Shown: piece by piece, positions 44,446 through 54,077 of the stretch
Numbering within the stretch: the first letter of the stretch is position 1
Layout of the letters: each line of letters starts with the position of its first letter
Assembly (NCBI GenBank): GCA_023138835.1
Contig: JAGLOP010000007.1
Span: 1 to 64,000 of the forward strand
Direction: 5' to 3'
Origin: Arcobacteraceae bacterium
GTDB lineage: Bacteria > Campylobacterota > Campylobacteria > Campylobacterales > Arcobacteraceae
Length of the DNA: 64,000 nucleotides
Translations under genes and position numbers: made by a program
Notes under the pieces: model-generated
Seen by the model: only the letters and a program-made list of their open reading frames with translations
Databases searched by the model: none
Told to the model about the DNA's origin: nothing

Positions 44446-45301
44446 ATAAACTTCCTAAAACTATAATTATAAATATATCCAATCTTATCTGAAATTCTAA
44501 TGCTTTGTTTATATGCTGTGTAGTTATCTCTTTATTACCATCACCAAAGTAGGGCTTTGATTTTACTTTTCCAAAATATGAAGTATCTCCACCTAAACTG
44601 ATATCACAAACACCTGCTATTGCAGATATCGGGAAGCCGGCATTTGGACTTTCATGAAGTTTACCGTATTTGAAAATATTTTTATATGCTTTTGTACTTA
44701 ACATTAAAAAACTAATTAAAAATGCTGTTATTCTTGATGGTATAAAATTAACTATATCATCAAGTTTGGCACTGAATTTTCCAAAATTTTCATACCTTTC
44801 ATTTCTATATCCAACCATTGAATCAAGTGTATTAATTGCTTTATAAATAAAAGCCCCATAAAGTCCAAAAAGTAAAAGATAAAATATAGGTGCAACGACA
44901 CCGTCACTTAAATTTTCTCCATAAGTCTCTATAGCAGCTTTATTTATATCACTGTTAGATAACTCTTTAGTATCTCGGCTAACTAAAAACTTGATATTTT
45001 GAGGGTTAGAAATAATATCTTTTACACTTTCATATAGCATTTTTGATGCTATTGTCGTTGAGGCTATTAAACCTAATATAAAAATATTATCAATATAAAA
45101 TTTGGTGACAAATACAACAAACCCTACAACTAAAAGTAAAGAGACAGTTAATCCTATCCCGTTAATTATATTATCTTTATAAAAATTATTTTCAAACCAT
45201 TTTATAAAATTACCCATCAAAACTACGGGATGTCTTATATATTTAAATTCGCTAAAAACTCTATCAATGATAAAAGCTATTAAAGTTATCTCAAGATACA
45301 C
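44435..45301 (-). CDS. cbiB: Adenosylcobinamide-phosphate synthase CbiB
   Basis: Integral membrane enzyme that amidates adenosylcobyric acid with (R)-1-amino-2-propanol phosphate. About 288 residues from the GTG at 45301, which follows AAAGGA with good spacing and starts YLEITLIAFIIDRVF as in the family; the longer ATG at 45322 remains possible. Family motifs: HPVVLMGNFI, AAIETYGENLSDGVVAP, NTLDSMVGYRNERYENFG and SPNAGFPISAIAG. It overlaps cobQ upstream and the Cys-rich gene downstream. Confidence 0.9.
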   Translation of the reverse strand: MYLEITLIAFIIDRVFSEFKYIRHPVVLMGNFIKWFENNFYKDNIINGIGLTVSLLLVVGFVVFVTKFYIDNIFILGLIASTTIASKMLYESVKDIISNPQNIKFLVSRDTKELSNSDINKAAIETYGENLSDGVVAPIFYLLLFGLYGAFIYKAINTLDSMVGYRNERYENFGKFSAKLDDIVNFIPSRITAFLISFLMLSTKAYKNIFKYGKLHESPNAGFPISAIAGVCDISLGGDTSYFGKVKSKPYFGDGNKEITTQHINKALEFQIRLDIFIIIVLGSLYVL

Positions 45302-46607
45302 TCTTACAAATCCTTTGTACATCTAACTTTTCTTTCATAATTGCTACAAACTCATCAATTGTTTTTTTCTTATGAATATTGAATTTTTCATCATTAAAAA
45401 TACCATGACTAAATGTACCTTTTATATTGCCTTTTGTATATTCCAAAGGATACTTTTTACTTACCCCATGATGTATCTCAAATAATTCACCATCTTTTTT
45501 TAATATCTTTTCTTTTTGAAAAATAATATCATCATCTATAAATCCTAAAGCTTCTATTTTAGTGGGTATTTGAGTTTCGATACATAAATCATCTATAATA
45601 TTTTCAAACATCATTTGATACCCGCCGCAAATACCAAAAATATCTTGTTTTGTTTGTTTTAACTGTTCAAATAAACCAGTCTCTTTTAACCAAATCAAAT
45701 CTTTAATCACAAGTTTACTGCCTGGTAAGATTATTAAATCAAATTTATCTAAAGATATATTTGAACTTACAAACTCTACACAAACTTCATCATCAGCAAT
45801 TAAAGGCTCAAAATCATTATAATTACTCATTGTAGGATAGGCAATAATTGCAATTTTCTTTTTAGAATTTGTGCAGTTTTGAGTAAAATTTTTTAAACTT
45901 TCACTATCTTCAAAACCTAAATTAAAAGGTATATAGGGCAATACACCAAGAACAGGTATTTTAAATTCCTCTTCAATTATCCTCACACCCTCATCAAATA
46001 AACTCATATCCCCTTGAAACTTATTAACAATCACACCAATAATATTTTCTCTTAATTTTTCAGGGAGTAAATTATAAACACCCCAAATAGAAGCAAAAAC
46101 CCCGCCTTTTTGAATATCTGCAACTAAAATAATTTTAGTATTAAAAGTATCGGCAATATAAATATTTGATAAATCCTTATCCATCAAATTAAGCTCCACA
46201 GGACTTCCGGCACCCTCACAAACTACACAGTCATACTTTTCATCAAGATACTTAAAACACCTGTCAACCGCTGGTTTAAGGTAGTCTAAGTCGCGATAAT
46301 ACTCTCGTACATCTTTATCTTCCACTACTTTTCCCTCAACAATAAGAGAAGCAGAACTGCCACGACCTGACTTTAGTAAAATAGGATTTAGATGATAAGA
46401 GGTCTCAACCCCTAAAACTTCAGCTTGAAAATACTGTGCAATTGCTATCTCGCTACCATCATCACAAACATGCGAATTATTAGAAACATTTTGAGCTTTA
46501 AATGGAACTACACTTATCCCCATATCTTGTAAAATCTTGGCAATAACAAATGTAATAGTTGATTTACCGGCATCACTGCTTGTGCCAAATATACTAATAT
46601 TTTGCAT
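45291..46607 (-). CDS. cobQ: Cobyric acid synthase CobQ
   Basis: Glutamine-dependent amidation of adenosylcobyrinate a,c-diamide at positions b, d, e and g. 438 residues, a little shorter than average. N-terminal ATP-binding synthetase domain (SIFGTSSDAGKST, PFKAQNVSNNS, CEGAGSPVELNL) and C-terminal type 1 glutamine amidotransferase domain with the nucleophile Cys327 in FGICGGYQM and GTFSHGIF holding the catalytic His. Its first 14 bases overlap the end of the rhuM-like gene, so it is now read through from the defence-like cassette. Confidence 0.95.
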   Translation of the reverse strand: MQNISIFGTSSDAGKSTITFVIAKILQDMGISVVPFKAQNVSNNSHVCDDGSEIAIAQYFQAEVLGVETSYHLNPILLKSGRGSSASLIVEGKVVEDKDVREYYRDLDYLKPAVDRCFKYLDEKYDCVVCEGAGSPVELNLMDKDLSNIYIADTFNTKIILVADIQKGGVFASIWGVYNLLPEKLRENIIGVIVNKFQGDMSLFDEGVRIIEEEFKIPVLGVLPYIPFNLGFEDSESLKNFTQNCTNSKKKIAIIAYPTMSNYNDFEPLIADDEVCVEFVSSNISLDKFDLIILPGSKLVIKDLIWLKETGLFEQLKQTKQDIFGICGGYQMMFENIIDDLCIETQIPTKIEALGFIDDDIIFQKEKILKKDGELFEIHHGVSKKYPLEYTKGNIKGTFSHGIFNDEKFNIHKKKTIDEFVAIMKEKLDVQRICKSVS

Positions 46608-47592
46608 TTTCTATTAGACTTTTCATATCTTCTTCTAGTTCTTTTAAATTCTCTTTATTTTGATTAAATAGCTGCTCTTTTTTATATTTATTATATTCAA
46701 AATATGATTTCTCATCTGCTGCTTCACGACTTATTTTACCTGCATTATCAAGCAGTTCTCTTCCATTTAAACTTATAATACTATCAAGTCGCTGTATCCA
46801 ATCTTTCATATACATTGATGTTTGTTGTTGTGCCATCGTTTCGGCAAATGCTAAATATTGTTCTGTTAATAAACCTAATAATTTTATCTCATCTTCATTT
46901 AGATAATTTTTAGCAATATTTACATCTCTTTTTGTAATTGATTTAGTATTGTTTTTATCAAATGATTGCATGCCTAAAAGCGGAAGTTTACTACTTACTC
47001 TACTATGTACTAATTCAGATGCTGTTTGTGAAGAGATAGCCCAAAGTAGTTTATTTTGAATAATTTTAAAAAACTCAATTGTTTGTTCATCTTTTGGATC
47101 ATAATCAATACTTGTAGTATAAATATCTTTAATTTTTTGATAAAAAAATCTCTCTGATATTCGTATCTCCCTAAGTCTATCTTGTAACTCACCAAAATAA
47201 ACCATAGAATTACCATTTTTAAATCTCTCATCATTTAGAACAAAACCTTTTGTGATATACTCATTTAATTTTTTAGTTGCCCATATTCTAAACTGTGTAC
47301 CTTGTAGTGATTTTACTCTAAACCCTACTGCTATGATTAAATCAAGATTGTAAAAATTTACATTGTAATTTTTGCCATCATTGGCAGTTGTCCGGAAATT
47401 CCGGATAACTGAATTTTCTTCTAATTCCTCTTCTTTAAAGATATTAGAAATATGCTCACTAACAGTTTTAATACTTTTCCCAAAAATATTTGCCATCTGT
47501 TTTTGACTCAACCATATATTTTTATCTTCAAGTTTTACATCAACTTTTATATCACCATTTTTATTTGTGTATATTAATATATTACTTTGCAT
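46594..47592 (-). CDS. RhuM family protein
   Basis: 332 residues. The N-terminal half matches the RhuM family: DVKLEDKNIWLSQKQMANIF, a helix-turn-helix-like KTVSEHISNIF, NSVIRNFRTTANDGKNY and GFRVKSLQGTQFRIWA. RhuM was named as a Salmonella virulence-island protein; its biochemical function is unknown, and it commonly occurs within restriction-modification loci. The ATG at 47592 is chosen because it follows the upstream stop by one base and has AAGGA about 13 bases before it. The 3' end overlaps cobQ by 14 bases. Confidence 0.8.
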   Translation of the reverse strand: MQSNILIYTNKNGDIKVDVKLEDKNIWLSQKQMANIFGKSIKTVSEHISNIFKEEELEENSVIRNFRTTANDGKNYNVNFYNLDLIIAVGFRVKSLQGTQFRIWATKKLNEYITKGFVLNDERFKNGNSMVYFGELQDRLREIRISERFFYQKIKDIYTTSIDYDPKDEQTIEFFKIIQNKLLWAISSQTASELVHSRVSSKLPLLGMQSFDKNNTKSITKRDVNIAKNYLNEDEIKLLGLLTEQYLAFAETMAQQQTSMYMKDWIQRLDSIISLNGRELLDNAGKISREAADEKSYFEYNKYKKEQLFNQNKENLKELEEDMKSLIENAKY

Positions 47593-47593
47593 T

Positions 47594-47995
47594 TTATTTA
47601 TATATTCCTTCATTAATAGATAAGTTAAGATAAAATTCTCTTTTTATATCAGACTTTGAAGCAGATAATATAAGTAAATTATTTGTCCATGATAATTCTC
47701 TCAGCAGTGCCGAGAGTTTCTTATTTTCCTTATATGCCTCATAAAATTGTTTCATTCTCCAAAGATTTTTATCACTAAAACCTTTAAGTGTAATATCTTG
47801 TACTTTAATATACTCTGCTAACTCTTTAACTACACCTTTACCCCAATTTTCTTTTATAGTTTTAGTTGAGATATATTTACCTATATTCCAATAAAGTTCT
47901 ATAAGTGTATTATTTACTTGACTGTATGCTTTTTGTTTTGAATCTTGTATTGTTGTTAATATTTCGTTAAAGCTTGTATTACTTTGTAGATTCAT
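47594..47995 (-). CDS. Truncated DUF1016 (YhcG-like) N-terminal domain protein
   Basis: 133 residues matching only the N-terminal DUF1016 helical domain: ELYWNIGKYISTKT, GKGVVKELAEYIK, FSDKNLWRMKQFYEAY and LSWTNNLLIL. Full YhcG-type proteins continue with a PD-(D/E)XK nuclease domain of about 150-200 residues; here the frame stops just after KREFYLNLSINEGIYK, where the linker to the nuclease would begin. It is either a stand-alone DUF1016_N protein or the remnant left when the RhuM gene was joined on. AAGGAA lies before the ATG. Confidence 0.7.
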   Translation of the reverse strand: MNLQSNTSFNEILTTIQDSKQKAYSQVNNTLIELYWNIGKYISTKTIKENWGKGVVKELAEYIKVQDITLKGFSDKNLWRMKQFYEAYKENKKLSALLRELSWTNNLLILSASKSDIKREFYLNLSINEGIYK

Positions 47996-48078
47996 TTAGT
48001 ATTCCTTGCATTAAAGATTATTCTTTTTTATCATTTCACATATCATAGCATTAAAAATTTAGTTTATTAAAAAATATG

Positions 48079-49572
48079 TCAATTTGCAATATTTTTTATA
48101 TTTGATATACCTAAATTACTTAATAATTCATCATACTTGATATGAAGATATGGTACTGAGTATTTTTGTGATTGTAATATTACTTTATCTATTGTTATAA
48201 TTCCAAAAAATATTAAACTCCTTTTTACTCTATCCTCTTCTGCTATATAAATTTTTTTTAATTCTATTGTTTTACTATCATCATAAATAAAATCTTCTGG
48301 TTTTGAGTTTTTAAATATATCTTGTTCTTTTAATATTTGGAAATATGTTGTATTTTCAGTTAAAACTTGATGTCCATAATTATTTAATTCTGTATTATAA
48401 ATAACTATCTCTTTATCAAAATATTTGTATATATGCTTAACTAGAGGATAAATATTGAAATCTTTTAATACTCTATTTATATCATAATCATTATTATCAA
48501 TTTTTAATATATTTTTAATAATATATAGTTTTAATATACCTTTTGAAAAATCATACAGCTTATTTAAATTATATTCTTTAAATTCTTTTTGATGTCGAAT
48601 CATATGTCTAAAATTTTGTAAACAATCTTTTAATGTTTCATTATTATCTATAATATATTTATTAAGTTCATTATTAATACTATTTAAAACATATTGTATT
48701 TTATTATCAAACTTCTCATATCTAATTTTTTTAGTGATTTCAATATTCTCTAATTCTTTCAATTTAATAAAAATACCATCAAATAAATCTATTAATCCTG
48801 AAATATCGTTGAGATGATAGTCTTTTTTACCTCTAAATATATCATCTATAAAATAAATCTTCAAAAGCAAATCTAATGTATAATTACTTTTTTTAAATTC
48901 TATAAATTTATCTAAATATTTATCTAAGGAACAATTGAAATGACCATGTTGAAAAAATGGATAAATTTCTGATAAATCTTTTTCAGTTTCATTATTAATA
49001 TATTGACTTTGGAATAAAATATTAGTATGTTTTTTATATTTTAAAAATATTTTTTCAATTAGAATAGGTGTATTATAAATAAAAGAGTTTAACTCAATCA
49101 AATATCTATATTTTAAATTATAATCATTAAAAGTTATATCATCAAATTTTAATAAATCTTTTTGTTTTCTTCGTTCTAAATATTTAATCATATTTTTAGT
49201 AGGTATAATCTCTAAATTATAATTTTCTTTTGAGCTTATAAAGTTAGTATTATTTTTGTAAAATTCTATTAAATCAACTATAATATCAAAACTATAAAAT
49301 GGAAAATGAAATCCAGTATTTTTCATACTATTGATTGTTGCAATAAATGAATAGTGATAATATTTTCCTTTAATAAGTTTAAGTTCATTTTTATTTAAAT
49401 ATTCTATAACAAAAGTATCATCTACTATAATTGTAAAAACAATAGCTCTATTTTTCTGAAATTTAACTTCTACATCTGTAATATGTTTTTCTATATTATC
49501 AATACTAAAAAGATTAAATCCTCGTAAAGGAATATCATTAAATTTAAATTTTTTAACATCTAAATAACTCAT
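48079..49572 (-). CDS. Uncharacterised protein with HEPN-like RxxxxH motif, coupled to the type IIG enzyme
   Basis: 497 residues, Asn/Lys/Ile-rich, no membrane helix or signal peptide. I do not recognise the family. The N-terminal 170 residues look beta-rich; the rest is helical. FRHMIRHQKEF contains R-H-x3-H (Arg322-His327), the catalytic pattern of HEPN ribonucleases, followed by a long hydrophobic helix as in HEPN folds. This resembles ApeA-like abortive-infection proteins in size, though about 170 residues follow the motif. Its ATG overlaps the stop of the restriction-modification gene (TGATG), so the two are translated together. A role in phage defence is inferred. Confidence 0.5.
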   Translation of the reverse strand: MSYLDVKKFKFNDIPLRGFNLFSIDNIEKHITDVEVKFQKNRAIVFTIIVDDTFVIEYLNKNELKLIKGKYYHYSFIATINSMKNTGFHFPFYSFDIIVDLIEFYKNNTNFISSKENYNLEIIPTKNMIKYLERRKQKDLLKFDDITFNDYNLKYRYLIELNSFIYNTPILIEKIFLKYKKHTNILFQSQYINNETEKDLSEIYPFFQHGHFNCSLDKYLDKFIEFKKSNYTLDLLLKIYFIDDIFRGKKDYHLNDISGLIDLFDGIFIKLKELENIEITKKIRYEKFDNKIQYVLNSINNELNKYIIDNNETLKDCLQNFRHMIRHQKEFKEYNLNKLYDFSKGILKLYIIKNILKIDNNDYDINRVLKDFNIYPLVKHIYKYFDKEIVIYNTELNNYGHQVLTENTTYFQILKEQDIFKNSKPEDFIYDDSKTIELKKIYIAEEDRVKRSLIFFGIITIDKVILQSQKYSVPYLHIKYDELLSNLGISNIKNIAN

Positions 49573-52535
49573 CAAACACCCTCAACAATTTTAATCTCAT
49601 CATCACTCAACCCATAAAGCTCATAAACCATATTATCAATCTCTTTATCAATAGTATCAATCTGCGATTTTAAATTCAAAGTAATTTTACTATCATTTTC
49701 AAACAATGCTTTCCAATCATTTTTAAAGTTTCTCTCTTCTAATTTATCTACAAATTTTAATTTTTTTGCTTTTTTATACTCTTTTACAAATTCATCAAAA
49801 TCTAACTCTTCAAAATTTTGAAGTTTTTTTGGTATTTTGTCAAGTTCTAATTCATTTATGAAATTTTGTTTTGTTTCAAATAGATTGCTAATTAATGTCA
49901 TTATTAAATCTACATTTGTGACAAATGGCTCTTGATTCTCTAATAATATATTTTTTATTGGTATATTTTTAATTAATTTAGAATTAAAACTTGGATAAGT
50001 TTTATTATCACTTTTAGGTGATTGTTCATTTATATAGTAAGTCATTAACTTGGAATTCATTAATGCTAATAAATATTTTATTGAAAAATTATCATCTTTT
50101 TTGATTATAACTGCTGAAATATTTTTAATAACAGCAGGTTCTTTAATATAAGTTGCAAATACTCTTGGATTTATAATTTCTCTTATAATTATCTTTTCAG
50201 AATCAAAATATATTTTATTTCTTGGCTCAGCTAACCATTCTCCATATTTAATATATTCATTTTGATTATTATAAAAATATCTTTCAATACCTTGTGAAAT
50301 ATATTTATAATTATCTTTATTAAATCTTACTTTTGATACAAATACATCATTGTCTTTTTCATAAGCTGTTTGTTTAGGTTTTCCCTTTCCTTTTTGATAA
50401 ACTTTTACACCCATAACTTGGTTATAAATATCAATTAGTTTTTTATTATTTATATCTTTAATAATACTATGTTTAATAACAAAAGTATCTATATAGTTTG
50501 GAATATCTAAAATAAAGTTATTATTATTTAATTCTAGTTCTTTATCTGTTTTATAAGAAATATCAGAGAATTTAAACATATTAGAATTGCTACCTTTATT
50601 TCGCAATATAATTATAGCTGTTGGTAAATTTACATCTTCAAAAATATCATCACCTAATTTAATATTGGTAATATCTTGAAAACTATCAACAGTTAGTGTT
50701 CGTAAATCTTTAAAATACTCTTTACCTAAATATGAATCAGGCATAATAAAACCTAAAACTTGATTGTTATTAAGTAATTCAATGGCTTTTTGTGTAAAAA
50801 ATTTATAAGAATCAATAGTTCCAAAACTTGTATCTTTAAATTTATTTTTTAACCATTCTTTACCAATTAAGTCTGCTCCATACGGTGGATTACCAATAAC
50901 AACATCAAATCCACCTTGTTCAAAAACTTCAGAAAATTCATCTTCCCAAACAAAAGCATTATCAACAACACTTTTATCATCTATCAAACTATTACCACAT
51001 TTAATCTTATTAGCTAACTTAGTAAGTTCTCGCCCCTTTACAGCAGTTCTCAACCACAAAGATAACTTAGCTATCTCAACTGCATCTTCATTTATATCTA
51101 CACCATAAAGATTGTTTTCAAGAACAGATTTTTCAACTTCATAAGAACTAAACAGATCCCCCATCAAAGCCAAATCATTTTGTAATCGTTTATGCTCTTT
51201 GATTAAAAAATCCAAAGCTTGATTTAAAAAAGCACCACTGCCACAAGCAGGATCTAAAATTTTTAAATTTAATATCCAATTTTTATACTCTTCTAAATTG
51301 TTTTTTATAGTTTGTTCTGTTTTGGTTAGTTTTCTTAAATTTTTAGGGGTTTTTATCTCTTCAAGTTTTAATTCAACCCTTTTATCATGACAAAGCTTAC
51401 CTAGTGTATTATCAACTATATATTTTGTGATATATTCAGGAGTATAAAATACACCATCTTTTTTTCTTTTAGATTTTTTTATATCAAAATCTGTATCATT
51501 AATTGAAGCATTTATCTCTTCTAAATCTGTAAGTGATTGTTCAAATATATGTCCCAAAATATTTACACCAACTTCACTATCAAAATCATAGTTACTTAAT
51601 TTTTGAGCTTCCATATCTAAGATATTGTCATCTATAATTAAACTATTTAACTCTTCATCAGTTGCAAATAGTCCACCATTATATTTAGGAATATTTAGCT
51701 TTTCATTTCCTTGATTTATTGCATCGAAATATATTTTATAATATTCATACATACTATTGCCAAATACATCTGCTTCATGTCTTTGTCGTATCTCTTTTAT
51801 AGTATTTGCAGTTAAAAGTCCTCTATCTTCTGCAAATAGTATAAATATAATCCTATCGCATAGCTTTTGAGTAAGTCGTAGTAGTAATGATTTATCCATA
51901 TCATTATTTTTAATTAGATTTTCAAATATATGAGTTCTAAAAGTACTAAAATCTTTATAAAGTTGTTTGGAAATTTCTTGTTCAAAGTTTGCTGATTTTT
52001 CTTTTAATTTTAAAGGAATATCATCTTTGATACTTTCATAAGATAAAATCAAATGAAGTTTTTTAAACTCATCATAATCAAGATTAAAAAGAGAAAATTT
52101 TTCATAGTTTACAGCTTTATCAAAATAAAATCTAAGTTCATCAAAATTTGAAATAATCACATATTTAGAAAAGGAGTGTTTACTTAGATATCCAAATGCT
52201 TGTGCTTCAACCTTATCAAGATTTTTAGTATCTTGTGCTTTTAGTTCAATGATACCTACAATTTTATCATCTACACAAATAACACCATCAGCTTTTTTAC
52301 CATCAGTTTCATTCTTTTTTTCTCGTTCAAGATTAAAGTTATCAGGATTTGTAGTTTTTAAAGTATAACCTAAACAGTTTTCAAAAATATCTTGTAAAAA
52401 TCCATCTTGATAAACTTCCTCTTTAAAACCTTTAATAGCTTCAATTTTTGATAAATAATCTTGATATTTAGCCCATCTTAAAGCTATTAAATTTTCATCT
52501 TGAGAAACACTCCTTAATACTGATTTCTGAAACAT
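49572..52535 (-). CDS. Type IIG restriction-modification enzyme (Eco57I-like)
   Basis: A single polypeptide with cleavage, methylation and target-recognition parts, about 987 residues. N-terminal PD-(D/E)XK nuclease (about 40-180: ADGVICVDD, then GIIELKAQD), helical connector, N6-adenine methyltransferase with motif I DPACGSGAFL (about 425) and NPPYG (about 549), then a TaqI-type specificity domain with repeated INPRVFATYIKEPAV-like segments. The ATG at 52535 is preferred to the TTG just before it because AAAAGG lies seven bases upstream. It begins 18 bases after the cobD stop, inside the cobalamin operon. Confidence 0.9.
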   Translation of the reverse strand: MFQKSVLRSVSQDENLIALRWAKYQDYLSKIEAIKGFKEEVYQDGFLQDIFENCLGYTLKTTNPDNFNLEREKKNETDGKKADGVICVDDKIVGIIELKAQDTKNLDKVEAQAFGYLSKHSFSKYVIISNFDELRFYFDKAVNYEKFSLFNLDYDEFKKLHLILSYESIKDDIPLKLKEKSANFEQEISKQLYKDFSTFRTHIFENLIKNNDMDKSLLLRLTQKLCDRIIFILFAEDRGLLTANTIKEIRQRHEADVFGNSMYEYYKIYFDAINQGNEKLNIPKYNGGLFATDEELNSLIIDDNILDMEAQKLSNYDFDSEVGVNILGHIFEQSLTDLEEINASINDTDFDIKKSKRKKDGVFYTPEYITKYIVDNTLGKLCHDKRVELKLEEIKTPKNLRKLTKTEQTIKNNLEEYKNWILNLKILDPACGSGAFLNQALDFLIKEHKRLQNDLALMGDLFSSYEVEKSVLENNLYGVDINEDAVEIAKLSLWLRTAVKGRELTKLANKIKCGNSLIDDKSVVDNAFVWEDEFSEVFEQGGFDVVIGNPPYGADLIGKEWLKNKFKDTSFGTIDSYKFFTQKAIELLNNNQVLGFIMPDSYLGKEYFKDLRTLTVDSFQDITNIKLGDDIFEDVNLPTAIIILRNKGSNSNMFKFSDISYKTDKELELNNNNFILDIPNYIDTFVIKHSIIKDINNKKLIDIYNQVMGVKVYQKGKGKPKQTAYEKDNDVFVSKVRFNKDNYKYISQGIERYFYNNQNEYIKYGEWLAEPRNKIYFDSEKIIIREIINPRVFATYIKEPAVIKNISAVIIKKDDNFSIKYLLALMNSKLMTYYINEQSPKSDNKTYPSFNSKLIKNIPIKNILLENQEPFVTNVDLIMTLISNLFETKQNFINELELDKIPKKLQNFEELDFDEFVKEYKKAKKLKFVDKLEERNFKNDWKALFENDSKITLNLKSQIDTIDKEIDNMVYELYGLSDDEIKIVEGV

Positions 52536-52553
52536 CAATCTACCTTTTCTTTT

Positions 52554-53582
52554 TTATAATACTATTTTATCTAAAATTTGTTTTAAAGCCTTTTCTAAAA
52601 CTTTTAATTTAGACTTCTCTTTAACTGCAATTCTTACAAACTTATCATCTAAGAAGTCAAAATTACTACAGTCTCGTACCATTATTTTATAAGGCTTTAA
52701 CTGCTCTTGTAGTTGTGCAGCTGTTAAACTTTTTAATTGTACTAATATAAAGTTTGCATCACTTTTATGGATTTTTTTTAATAGTTGTGATTTTTTTAAT
52801 ATGTTTTGTAAATATGTTTTACATTTATCGTTAACTTTTAATGATTTTCTTATAAACTTTTTATCTTTTAAAGCTTCTTGTAAATATGTAATATCAAATT
52901 GAGATAATTTCCACATAGGTTGATTTTGTCGTAACTTTTCAATATTCTTTTTATTTGAAAGAAGCGTTCCTACACGGATACCTGCACTACTGTAAATTTT
53001 GGTCATTGATTTTAAGATATATAGTTTTTTATAACTTTTTAGATATTTAATTACAGATTTACCGCCACAGAACTGCAAAAATGATTCATCAACCAAAACT
53101 GTAGCATTTGCTTTTTCCCAAATCTTAAACAACTTCTTTAAATCATAATATCGACCGTCTGGAGTAGAGGGATTTACAAATACTACTAAAGAATTTTGCT
53201 TAACTTTCTGGTAAATATTATCAAATCTATTGATTTTATATAATTTATAATTAAAAATCTCACTTGCCTTTTTATACTCCAAATAAGCAGGAGAATAAAT
53301 CGTACAATGCTTTAAATTTAAGCTGTCAAATAGAGTAAAAATGGCACTGCTGCCACCATTAAAAAGTTCCATTTGATGAACTTTAACTTTATAAAGTTTT
53401 GCAATATCATTATAAATATCATCATAAGAAGGATAAAAAGATATATCAAGCTTATTAAAATCAGTTTTTATTTTTGGTTTAATAAAATTTATATTTGAAG
53501 ATAGGTCAATCACTTCACCAACATCACAATTGATACTTTTTGCATATCCCTTTATATCTCCACCGTGAGCAAACTTCATCAT
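52554..53582 (-). CDS. cobD: Threonine-phosphate decarboxylase CobD-like aminotransferase-fold enzyme
   Basis: PLP enzyme expected to make (R)-1-amino-2-propanol phosphate, the linker substrate of CbiB. 342 residues of the histidinol-phosphate aminotransferase fold: FAHGGDI at the start, LSSNINFI, NGGSSAIF, VFVNPSTPDGRYY, VDESFLQF and SMTKIYSSAGIRVG with the PLP lysine at 195. The position between cobU and other loop-assembly genes supports CobD over an amino-acid aminotransferase. It begins with ATGATG overlapping the cobU stop by four bases. Confidence 0.85.
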   Translation of the reverse strand: MMKFAHGGDIKGYAKSINCDVGEVIDLSSNINFIKPKIKTDFNKLDISFYPSYDDIYNDIAKLYKVKVHQMELFNGGSSAIFTLFDSLNLKHCTIYSPAYLEYKKASEIFNYKLYKINRFDNIYQKVKQNSLVVFVNPSTPDGRYYDLKKLFKIWEKANATVLVDESFLQFCGGKSVIKYLKSYKKLYILKSMTKIYSSAGIRVGTLLSNKKNIEKLRQNQPMWKLSQFDITYLQEALKDKKFIRKSLKVNDKCKTYLQNILKKSQLLKKIHKSDANFILVQLKSLTAAQLQEQLKPYKIMVRDCSNFDFLDDKFVRIAVKEKSKLKVLEKALKQILDKIVL

Positions 53583-54073
53583 TTTATTCTTACTCCAATA
53601 CCTAATTTTACTTCATAAACTTCATCACAAATAGAAGCTAACATTTGTCCTGCAACTCCAGTTAAATCCACAAATTTTCTACTTTCTTTATCAAGAGGAA
53701 TTACACCGCTGTTTACATCATTTAAAACAAATACAATATTGGCATTTGTATGTGAAAGTTGTTCAATTTGTTCCAATAACTTATCTTCACTACTTTCAAG
53801 ATTATTTAAAATCCACATAGAGATACAATCTACTAAATAAGTTTCATTAGCCTTTATAACTTTTGGTAAATCAAGCTGCTCTTCAATAGTATTAAACTTA
53901 TTGGTTCGTTGATTTTGATGAGTATTAATCCTAAGTGCCATCTCATCATCTTTAAAACTGTCATTATATGTTGCGATATAAAAAGGCTTATCATTTTTTG
54001 CTAACTCTAAAGCTTTAAGTTCAGCCAGTTTAGATTTACCACTCTTTTGTCCACCAAAATATAAGATCTTCAT
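53579..54073 (-). CDS. cobU: Adenosylcobinamide kinase/guanylyltransferase CobU
   Basis: Phosphorylates adenosylcobinamide and transfers GMP to give adenosylcobinamide-GDP, the CobS substrate. 164 residues with the P-loop GGQKSGKSK (8-16), a conserved-looking NTHQNQR stretch, VDCISMWILNNL and NDVNSGVIP, all as in the family. Four bases separate it from cobT upstream and its stop overlaps cobD as ATGA. Confidence 0.93.
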   Translation of the reverse strand: MKILYFGGQKSGKSKLAELKALELAKNDKPFYIATYNDSFKDDEMALRINTHQNQRTNKFNTIEEQLDLPKVIKANETYLVDCISMWILNNLESSEDKLLEQIEQLSHTNANIVFVLNDVNSGVIPLDKESRKFVDLTGVAGQMLASICDEVYEVKLGIGVRIK

Positions 54074-54077
54074 TTGA

